Assembly (NCBI GenBank): GCA_018883325.1
Contig: VEQH01000047.1
Location: 1-36,179 of the forward strand
Source: Flavobacteriales bacterium
Lineage (GTDB): Bacteria > Bacteroidota > Bacteroidia > Flavobacteriales_D > Crocinitomicaceae
Reading direction: 5' to 3'
Length of the DNA stretch: 36,179 bases
Position numbers and translations under genes: made by a program. Below, in pieces: positions 25,654 through 32,701 of this stretch. The notes beneath the pieces are model-generated. The model was not told where the DNA came from. It did not search any database and saw nothing but the letters and a program-made list of their open reading frames with translations. Each line of letters opens with the position of its first letter. The first letter of the stretch is position 1.

Positions 25654-25661
25654 CAAAGCTA
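25654..25661 (-). promoter_or_regulatory. -7 promoter box directly upstream of the tracrRNA
   Basis: Minus-strand TAGCTTTG is a perfect TAnnTTTG and ends two bases before the anti-repeat (25651), so the start would fall at about the first bases of the anti-repeat. The best upstream TTG (25679-25677) is only 15 bases away, short for a -33 element. Confidence 0.6.
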
Positions 25662-25723
25662 AATCTTTTTTCCTTCCAATTTCATTTTTTTTGAATTTTA
25701 TTTCCAGAAAAGTTGAGAAGAAC

Positions 25724-25736
25724 TTACATAGATTAC
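25724..25736 (+). other. decayed partial CRISPR repeat upstream of cas9
   Basis: TTACATAGATTAC equals crRNA-sense repeat positions 24-29 joined to 38-44, i.e. the repeat with 8 internal bases removed. Together with the anti-repeat at 25632-25651 on the same axis, both halves of an inverted repeat copy are present, separated by 72 bases. The remaining interval 25471-25576 holds only a weak 7-bp inverted repeat (TCACGAA 25531-25537, TTCGTGA 25558-25564). Confidence 0.4.
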
Positions 25737-25809
25737 GTTCATCGGATTTTACCTTTACGCGCGAATAAAATTTGTATTTTTAATAACTTTAAAAAAATAA
25801 CCACTACTT

Positions 25810-28800
25810 ATGAGTAATACAAAAACAATTTTGGGACTGGATTTGGGGACAAATTCAATTGGATGGGCGTTGGTGAAACAAGACTTTGACAACAAACAAG
25901 GTGAGATTCTAGGAATGGGGAGTCGAATTATTCCAATGACACAAGATGTTTTGGGAAAATTTGATGCCGGAGGTTCTATTTCTCAAACTGCTGACAGAAC
26001 AAAAGCTAGAAGTACAAGAAAACTATATCAAAGAGATAATTTGCGTAGAGAAAGACTTCATAGGGTTTTGAATATTTTGGACTTTTTACCCGAACACTAT
26101 AAAAATCAAATCGACTTCCTAACACATAAAGGTCAATTTATTAATCACTCGGAACCAAAACTTGCGTCTTTCACGGACGATAATGGGAAAAATCAATTTT
26201 TATTTGTTGAATCCTTTAATGAAATGGTGGAAGAATTTAAGATTCAACAACCACATTTATTTAAAAAAGAGCGGAAAATCCCATACGATTGGACGATTTA
26301 TTATTTGCGCAAAAAAGCTTTGACTCAAAAAATATCTAAAGAAGAATTAGCTTGGTTGATTCTTAATTTTAATCAAAAACGTGGTTATTATCAATTAAGT
26401 GAAGTTGATGAAGTTGAGGACAAAACGAAGGTTGAGGCTTATCATAAGTTGAAAGTTGTTGAAATTATTGACACGAAGGAAAAAAATAAAAAAGGACAAA
26501 CTTGGTATCATGTCAAATTAGAAAATGGTTGGATTTATCCTCGTCCAAGTGACAAAGACCTTAGTAATTGGATTGATACCTACAAAGAATTCATAGTTAC
26601 CACAGAGTACAATGAAGATGGAACTGAAAAATTAAATAAAGAAGGTCAAATTAAAAGAAGTTTTAGAGCACCAAGTCCAGATGATTGGGGATTGTTAAAA
26701 CGAAAAACAGAAGCTGAAATCAGTAAAAGCAAATTGACAACTGGACAATTTATTTACGAGGCTTTACTCAAAAATCCCACTCAAAAAATTAGAGGAAAAC
26801 TTGTTAAAACAATTGAAAGAAAATTTTATAAGGCTGAACTCGAACAAATATTAAAAACACAAATTGAATTTCATCCAGAATTAAAAAATAAAGAACTTTA
26901 TGAAGCTTGTTGTTTAGAACTGTATCCAAACAATGATGCCCATAGAAATGGAATTTCAACTAGAGATTTCTTGTACTTATTTTTACAAGACATCATTTTT
27001 TATCAACGTCCATTAAAAACTAAAACACATTTAATTAGTGATTGTGAACTTGAATTTAGAGTTCGTTTTGACAATCAAGAAAAAGTTAAATTGAAGTGTA
27101 TAGCTAAATCAAATCCAATATTTCAAGAGTTTAGATTGTGGCAGTTTATTGCTAATCTTAGAATTTTAGAAAAAGAAAAAGGAAAAAATGGAGATGATTT
27201 AGATGTAACAGGCATTTATTTGGACACAGAAGAAAAATGGGTAGAATTATTTGAATTTTTAGACGAAAAAGAAGACATTACACAAAAGCAATTTTTAGCT
27301 AAATTCAAGCTGAAAGAAGACAAATTCAGATGGAATTTTCCAGAAGATAAAACATATCCTTGTAACGAAACAAAAGCAAAGTTCTTTAATCGATTGAAGA
27401 GAATTGAGGGACACAAAGAAGATAAATTAAATTCTGAACAAATACATCAACTTTGGCATTTATTGTATTCGGTAACCGACCCAGACGAAAGAGAAAAAGC
27501 ATTAAAAAGGTTTGCTGAAAAGAACAAATTGAATGAGGAATTTTCAAAATCGTTTTCAAAAATACCTCCTTTCAAAAAAGAGTATGGTTCCTATTCTGAA
27601 AAGGCAATTAAAAAATTGTTGCCACTTATGCGAAGAGGAAAATACTGGAATGAAAATAAAATTTCAAATGATGCAAAAAATAGAGCAATAAATATAGAAG
27701 AACGTTTAAAATCAATTGACTACAATGTGGAACTTTTTGACTCAGTAAGTGACGACGATGTTTCTAAAGCCGTACTTAAAAGTTTTTTGAAAACCAATGG
27801 TCGCATACATGCACTTAACACTTACCAAGCAAGTTATTTAGTATATGGTATTCATTCCGAAGCAAAAGACACCGAAAAATGGAAAACAGCAACTGATATT
27901 CAAAACTATTTAAAGTATGAATTCAAGCAACATTCTTTAAGAAATCCAATCGTGGAACAAGTGTTAACTGAAACTTTAAGAGTTGTTAAAGACATTTGGG
28001 AAGAATTTGGTAATGGAGAAGAAAATTTCTTTAATGAAATACATATCGAATTAGGTCGTGAAATGAAAAACGATGCTAAAACACGTGAAAGAATTAGTAA
28101 TAAAGTAACGGAAAATGAAAATACGAATCAGCGAATAAAAGCCATTTTAACTGAATTGATGAATGATGGAATTGATGTTCGACCTTATTCTCCAAGCCAG
28201 CAAGAGATACTAAAAATTTATGAAGAAGGACGTTATTTGAGTGAAACAAATAAAGATGAATTAATTGAGCTAGATAAAATTAGAAAAAATTCTAGTCCTT
28301 CAAAAAGTGACATTAACAAGTATAAAATCTGGTTGGAACAAGGATATATTTCGCCTTACACTGGAAAACCAATTATGCTTTCAGAGTTGTTTTCACCAAA
28401 ATATCAAATAGAACATATTTTCCCACAATCACGGTTTTTCGATGATTCAATGAACAATAAAATCATTTGTGAAGCCGAAGTTAATCAGTTGAAAGACAAT
28501 TTAACAGCCTATGAATTTATTGAAAAATTTGGTGGTTCTAGTGTTCAAATTTCTGGTGGTGAAAATGTTACGGTTTTTTCAATTGACGCTTATGAAGCCC
28601 ACGTAAAATACTACTTTGCTAAAAATAAAACGAAAAGAGAAAACTTACTAAGTAGAGATATTCCTGAAAAATTCCTGAATCGTCAATTAAACGATAGTAG
28701 ATATATTTCGAAAGTGGTGAAAAGCTTGTTAAGCAAAATTGTGAGAGAGGAAGGAGAAGTTGAAGCTACTTCTAAAAACATAACTACGATTACTGGTTCG

Positions 28801-30201
28801 ATCACTTCTCAAATGAAACAAGATTGGGGATTAAATGATGTTTGGAACGATATTATAAAACCACGTTTTGAACGAATGAATGAATTGACAAATAGCTCTG
28901 ACTTCGGTTATATCAATCCAAACACCAATAAATTCCTTCCAAAAGTTCCCGATGAATTGGCAAAAGGTTTTAACAAAAAACGTATCGACCATAGACACCA
29001 TGCTTTGGATGCGCTTGTAATTGCTTGTATTTCGAAAGACCATGTTAACTACATAACTTCCATCAATACAGAAAGAAAAAATCATTCTTTAATTAGCAAA
29101 TTGAGAAAAGTTGTTGAAATAGAAAAAAAGATAGCTCAACCTGATGGAACAACAAAAATTGATAAAATTAGGGTGGCAAAAGATTATTTAAAACCTTGGG
29201 ATTCTTTTACGCAAGACACAAGAAAGCAATTAGAAAAAACGATTGTCAGCTTTAAGCAAAACACCAGAGTTATCAATAAAACGAAGAATAAGTTTCTGAA
29301 ATGGGTAAATGCTGAAAATGGAAAAATGGAAAAACAATTAGTTTCCCAAACAAAAGGAGAAAATTGGGCAATCAGAAAATCATTACACAAAGCGACCATT
29401 TACGGAAAAGTCACCCTTTCTCGCGAAGGAAAGACATTTGAAGCAACAGCAGGAAGAGTAACTTTATCGGATAGTTTCACAAGAAAACAATTGGATAAAA
29501 TTACGGATACAGGTATTCAAAAGATTTTGAATAATCATGTTGAAAAATACAATGAAAATTTCGCTGAAGCATTTAGTCCTGAAGGAATTGAAGTGATGAA
29601 CTCGAGCATTCAATCTTTAAACGACGGTAAACCACATCAACCAATCTATGCCGTTAGAGTATATGAAATTGGGAACAAATTTCCAGTTGGAACAAGAGGC
29701 TCAAAGGCTTCCAAATATGTTGAAGCCGACAAAGGAACCAATTTATTCTTTGCAATTTATGAAGGAAAAAATAAGAAAGGGGAACAAGTACGTGTTTTTG
29801 AAACAATACCTTTAAACGTTGCCATTGAAGAAATGAAACAAGGTGGAGAACCTGCTAAATCCGTGATTTACGATAAAAATAAGTGCGAATACAAATTGCT
29901 ATTCACTCTTTCTCCTAACGATTTGGTCTATGTTCCAACGTCTGAGGAAATAGAAAATCCAAGTTTGGTTGACTTCACAAAATTACAGAAATCACAAGTT
30001 GAACGAATTTATAAAATGGTGAGTTCGACAAGTTATCAATGTTTTTTCATTAGAAATGATGTTTCAAGTATGATTAAGGATAAAACTGAATTTTCATCGC
30101 TTAATAAAACGGAAAAAGATTTAACGGGAAATATGATTAAATCAATTTGCTGGAAACTCAAAGTCAACCGCCTCGGTATAATTGAACAAGTCATTTATTA
30201 A
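25810..30201 (+). CDS. cas9: type II-C CRISPR-associated endonuclease Cas9
   Basis: A 1463-residue RNA-guided double-strand DNA nuclease, long for II-C but within the range of Bacteroidota Cas9 proteins. Visible parts: RuvC-I GLDLGTNSIGWAL (D11); Arg-rich bridge helix (about 62-88, RKLYQRDNLRRERLHRVL); recognition lobe (about 90-720); RuvC-II IHIELGREMKN (E747); HNH domain with IEHIFPQS (H869, N892) and CxxC-free surroundings; RuvC-III DHRHHALDAL (H1064, D1067); and a C-terminal PAM-interacting region. All nuclease residues are intact, so it should be active. The start is the first ATG. The nearest promoter match is TAAAATTTG at 25766-25774, one base too long. A terminator follows at 30214. 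Confidence 0.98.
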   Translation: MSNTKTILGLDLGTNSIGWALVKQDFDNKQGEILGMGSRIIPMTQDVLGKFDAGGSISQTADRTKARSTRKLYQRDNLRRERLHRVLNILDFLPEHYKNQIDFLTHKGQFINHSEPKLASFTDDNGKNQFLFVESFNEMVEEFKIQQPHLFKKERKIPYDWTIYYLRKKALTQKISKEELAWLILNFNQKRGYYQLSEVDEVEDKTKVEAYHKLKVVEIIDTKEKNKKGQTWYHVKLENGWIYPRPSDKDLSNWIDTYKEFIVTTEYNEDGTEKLNKEGQIKRSFRAPSPDDWGLLKRKTEAEISKSKLTTGQFIYEALLKNPTQKIRGKLVKTIERKFYKAELEQILKTQIEFHPELKNKELYEACCLELYPNNDAHRNGISTRDFLYLFLQDIIFYQRPLKTKTHLISDCELEFRVRFDNQEKVKLKCIAKSNPIFQEFRLWQFIANLRILEKEKGKNGDDLDVTGIYLDTEEKWVELFEFLDEKEDITQKQFLAKFKLKEDKFRWNFPEDKTYPCNETKAKFFNRLKRIEGHKEDKLNSEQIHQLWHLLYSVTDPDEREKALKRFAEKNKLNEEFSKSFSKIPPFKKEYGSYSEKAIKKLLPLMRRGKYWNENKISNDAKNRAINIEERLKSIDYNVELFDSVSDDDVSKAVLKSFLKTNGRIHALNTYQASYLVYGIHSEAKDTEKWKTATDIQNYLKYEFKQHSLRNPIVEQVLTETLRVVKDIWEEFGNGEENFFNEIHIELGREMKNDAKTRERISNKVTENENTNQRIKAILTELMNDGIDVRPYSPSQQEILKIYEEGRYLSETNKDELIELDKIRKNSSPSKSDINKYKIWLEQGYISPYTGKPIMLSELFSPKYQIEHIFPQSRFFDDSMNNKIICEAEVNQLKDNLTAYEFIEKFGGSSVQISGGENVTVFSIDAYEAHVKYYFAKNKTKRENLLSRDIPEKFLNRQLNDSRYISKVVKSLLSKIVREEGEVEATSKNITTITGSITSQMKQDWGLNDVWNDIIKPRFERMNELTNSSDFGYINPNTNKFLPKVPDELAKGFNKKRIDHRHHALDALVIACISKDHVNYITSINTERKNHSLISKLRKVVEIEKKIAQPDGTTKIDKIRVAKDYLKPWDSFTQDTRKQLEKTIVSFKQNTRVINKTKNKFLKWVNAENGKMEKQLVSQTKGENWAIRKSLHKATIYGKVTLSREGKTFEATAGRVTLSDSFTRKQLDKITDTGIQKILNNHVEKYNENFAEAFSPEGIEVMNSSIQSLNDGKPHQPIYAVRVYEIGNKFPVGTRGSKASKYVEADKGTNLFFAIYEGKNKKGEQVRVFETIPLNVAIEEMKQGGEPAKSVIYDKNKCEYKLLFTLSPNDLVYVPTSEEIENPSLVDFTKLQKSQVERIYKMVSSTSYQCFFIRNDVSSMIKDKTEFSSLNKTEKDLTGNMIKSICWKLKVNRLGIIEQVIY

Positions 30202-30213
30202 TTCAAATTTTCA

Positions 30214-30246
30214 AACTCCTCACAAACCCCGTGGGGAGTTTTTTTT
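30214..30246 (+). terminator. rho-independent terminator after cas9
   Basis: AACTCCTC (30214-30221) pairs with GGGGAGTT (30233-30240) with one G-U, followed by eight T. It lies 12 bases after the cas9 stop, so cas9 is probably transcribed separately from the genes downstream. Confidence 0.85.
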
Positions 30247-30260
30247 ATTTCGCAACTATA

Positions 30261-30289
30261 TTTTATATTTGCATATTATAAATATAAAA
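30261..30289 (+). promoter_or_regulatory. promoter and palindromic operator of the toxin-antitoxin pair
   Basis: TATATTTG at 30264-30271 is a TAnnTTTG box 25 bases before the antitoxin ATG. It lies inside a perfect 10-bp inverted repeat (TTTTATATTT 30261-30270, AAATATAAAA 30280-30289, 9-base spacer). An inverted repeat overlapping the promoter is typical of operators bound by ribbon-helix-helix antitoxins, so autoregulation is likely, as inference. AT-rich context makes short palindromes common, but 10 perfect pairs is notable. Confidence 0.65.
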
Positions 30290-30296
30290 CATAAAC

Positions 30297-30533
30297 ATGT
30301 CCACTTTCACCAGTTCACTTCCCGATGATTTATTGCTCATGTTAGCTGATAAAGCCAAAGAATTATCTGTTCCCAAAAATACACTCATAGAAAAAGCCTT
30401 GCGTATTTATTTAGAGCAATTGAATCGTGCGGCTTATGTAAAATCTTACAAACAAATGGCAGCAGACACCGATACAATGCTACTTGCAGAAGAGGGTATG
30501 ACGGAATATTTAACACAATTAGACGAAGAATGA
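30297..30533 (+). CDS. ribbon-helix-helix antitoxin
   Basis: A 78-residue protein. The N-terminal strand STFTSSLPDDLLLML is followed by helices DKAKELSVPKNTLIEKALRIYLEQL, the pattern of a MetJ/Arc/CopG-type RHH DNA-binding domain. The C-terminal tail (DTMLLAEEGMTEYLTQLDEE) is acidic and would bind and block the toxin. It overlaps the MazF/PemK-like gene by four bases (ATGA), the usual order for MazEF/PemIK-type modules. It has its own promoter with an operator-like palindrome and sits between cas9 and cas1. It is small but well supported by its partner. Confidence 0.88.
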   Translation: MSTFTSSLPDDLLLMLADKAKELSVPKNTLIEKALRIYLEQLNRAAYVKSYKQMAADTDTMLLAEEGMTEYLTQLDEE

Positions 30534-30862
30534 ACCAAGGTGAAATTTGGTACACCAACCTCAACCCAACAGAAGGAAGTGAACAAGCTGGCTTTCGTCC
30601 AGTTGTGATTATAAGCGGAAACTTATTAAACAAACATGCCAATATTGTAATTTGCTGCCCTTTAACTTCCAAACTCAAAAACTACCACGGCAACCTCATC
30701 CTCTCTCCTACTCCTCAAAATGGTTTGACGGAAACTTCTGAACTCATGACTTTACATGTGCGTTCCATATCCAAAACCCGTTTAAAACAACACATCGGAA
30801 CGCTCTCCAAATCCGAAATCGCCAAAATTCAAAAATGCCTCAACGAAATTTTGACTTACTAA
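30530..30862 (+). CDS. MazF/PemK-family endoribonuclease toxin
   Basis: A 110-residue protein with the full MazF/PemK pattern: GEIWYTNLNPTEGSEQAGFRPVVIIS (conserved R23-P24), strand IVICCPLTSKLK (T46, S47), and a C-terminal region LMTLHVRSISKTRLKQHIGTLS. R23 and T46 correspond to the residues that act in RNA cleavage in characterised MazF proteins. Family members cut single-stranded RNA at short motifs and stop growth when free of antitoxin. It is translationally coupled to the RHH antitoxin. It lies 133 bases upstream of cas1, with no terminator visible between, so cas1 may be transcribed with it. No disruption is seen; the pair looks functional. Confidence 0.92.
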   Translation: MNQGEIWYTNLNPTEGSEQAGFRPVVIISGNLLNKHANIVICCPLTSKLKNYHGNLILSPTPQNGLTETSELMTLHVRSISKTRLKQHIGTLSKSEIAKIQKCLNEILTY

Positions 30863-30875
30863 AGCTAATCCCTTA

Positions 30876-30901
30876 TTTGCTTCAATTGTTTGCTTCAATT
30901 C
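30876..30901. repeat. 13-bp tandem duplication in the toxin-cas1 spacer
   Basis: TTTGCTTCAATTG is followed directly by TTTGCTTCAATTC. A 7-bp tandem pair (AATCCGT twice, 30919-30932) lies nearby. No consensus promoter is seen before cas1. Confidence 0.7.
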
Positions 30902-30995
30902 GCTATAATTTAATTCGCAATCCGTAATCCGTAGGCTAACTGTAACATTTTCAGCAACTAACACGTAAAACCGAACATGCCTAAAAACTACGCTC

Positions 30996-31886
30996 ATGGT
31001 CAAACGAACCCTACACTTTGGAAATCCAGCGCACCTTTCCACTTCCAAGCAACAATTAGTTGTTGAACTAAAAAACGAAGAACGCAGCACCAAAACCATT
31101 CCGATCGAGGATATTGGAGTGGTCGTTTTAGAACATCCACACATTACACTCACTTCAAATTTATTAGAATTGCTTTTAGAAAACCAAGTCGCTCTAATCA
31201 GTTGCAACAATAAATACATGCCAACAGGGTTGTTCATGCCTTTGGAAGGAAACAGCGAGCAAACTGAACGCATGCGCACACAAATTGACGCTAGTGAGCC
31301 GTTGAAAAAACAATTGTGGCAACAAACGATAAAAGCAAAAATCCACAACCAAGCGCGGACATTGGAAACTTTAGGATTAACCACAACCCGATTGGAAAAC
31401 CTAAAATCAAAAGTATTAAGTGGCGATTCTTCCAATTGTGAAGCGCAAGCAGCTGCGCATTATTGGAGTGCTATTTACGGTACAAAATTCAAACGCGAAC
31501 GTGAAAGTAACAGTCCAAACGCACAACTCAATTATGGTTATGCCATCTTGCGTTCTGTTGTCGCAAGAGCCTTGACAGCAAGTGGAATGTTACCCACTTT
31601 TGGCATTCATCATAAAAATAAATACAATGCCTATTGTCTGGCAGACGACATTATGGAACCTTATCGGCCCTTTGTGGATTTAGTGGTTATAGAACTTTTA
31701 GAAAACGAGGAACCGGGCGAAGAATTGACCAAAGAACACAAAATTGAATTATTAAAACTTCCGCAATTAGACATGGAAATTGGAGGCTTAAAACGTCCCT
31801 TATTTCACGCAGTGAGTTTAACAACAGCAAGTTTGTACAAGTGTTTTGAAGGTTCGCAACGAAAAATTGTTTATCCGGAAATGTGA
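30996..31886 (+). CDS. cas1: CRISPR-associated endonuclease Cas1 (type II)
   Basis: A 296-residue integrase that, with Cas2, inserts new spacers at the leader end of the array. The start MVKRTLHFGNPAHLS matches the family start. The metal-binding residues are E149 (CEAQAAAHYW), H205 (FGIHHKNKYN) and E221 (ADDIMEPYRPF). The length and sequence pattern are type II. It follows the toxin gene on the same strand. Its TGA stop is embedded in the left arm of a 16-bp perfect inverted repeat (31885-31929). Confidence 0.97.
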   Translation: MVKRTLHFGNPAHLSTSKQQLVVELKNEERSTKTIPIEDIGVVVLEHPHITLTSNLLELLLENQVALISCNNKYMPTGLFMPLEGNSEQTERMRTQIDASEPLKKQLWQQTIKAKIHNQARTLETLGLTTTRLENLKSKVLSGDSSNCEAQAAAHYWSAIYGTKFKRERESNSPNAQLNYGYAILRSVVARALTASGMLPTFGIHHKNKYNAYCLADDIMEPYRPFVDLVVIELLENEEPGEELTKEHKIELLKLPQLDMEIGGLKRPLFHAVSLTTASLYKCFEGSQRKIVYPEM

Positions 31887-31929
31887 AATAAATTGTTGAC
31901 TTCGAGAGCCTCAGTCAACAATTTATTTC
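31885..31929 (+). other. 16-bp perfect inverted repeat over the cas1 stop codon
   Basis: Arm 1 (31885-31900, GAAATAAATTGTTGAC) and arm 2 (31914-31929, GTCAACAATTTATTTC) are exact reverse complements with a 13-base loop. Arm 2 is the first of four tandem copies, so any of the four can pair with arm 1. No T-run of terminator type follows, so an mRNA-stability or attenuator role is possible but unproven. Confidence 0.8.
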
Positions 31930-32024
31930 CAATAGTAGAGCCTCAGTCAACAATTTATTTCCAATAGTAGAGCCTCAGTCAACAATTTATTTCCAATAGT
32001 AAAGCCTCAGTCAACAATTTATTT
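31908..32024 (+). repeat. four tandem 32-bp units between cas1 and cas2
   Basis: Units start at 31908, 31940, 31972 and 32004 with an exact 32-base period (GCCTCAGTCAACAATTTATT then CCAATAGTAGA). The fourth unit diverges after 21 bases; units 1-3 are nearly identical. It is unlike the CRISPR repeat in sequence and size and has no variable spacers. Confidence 0.9.
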
Positions 32025-32057
32025 TTCAAAAAGTCCTAATGCCACAGCTCACATTCT

Positions 32058-32529
<472 letters not shown>

Positions 32530-32539
32530 TTATTACCCA

Positions 32540-32557
32540 AAACCGTTTCAACGGTTT
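32540..32557. other. short hairpin in the cas2-array spacer
   Basis: AAACCGTT (32540-32547) and AACGGTTT (32550-32557) form an 8-bp stem with a 2-base gap. The rest of the spacer (32558-32652) is AT-rich with no gene; if new spacers are added at this end it would be the leader. Confidence 0.55.
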
Positions 32558-32652
32558 ATTGAAAAATAGGATTGAAAAAATAAGTTGAGTTCAGATTAAA
32601 ATGAAAAATGTCGTTAGATTTTTTATTTTCTACAAAAACGCTGAAAGCCTTG

Positions 32653-32701
32653 TTACATCTGTGGTATAGACTACGCAGTTGTAATCTATCCACAAATGTA
32701 A
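32653..32701 (-). other. inverted half-repeat forming a hairpin with the cas2-proximal repeat
   Basis: Positions 32653-32674 are a degenerate reverse complement of positions 4-24 of the first repeat (32681-32701), with a 6-base loop. In the minus-strand RNA, 21 pairs form with one bulged base, and both substitutions are G-U wobbles; in plus-strand RNA they would be A-C mismatches. This matches array transcription on the minus strand and would fold the 3' end of the pre-crRNA. Confidence 0.75.

Noticed and set aside
30782..31435. 217-residue open frame antisense to cas1
   Set aside because: It overlaps well-conserved Cas1 coding sequence, has no recognisable domain or promoter, and is a mirror of cas1 codon use.
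31908..32024. Second mini-CRISPR array
   Set aside because: The 32-bp units are contiguous without variable spacers and unrelated to the 47-bp repeat.
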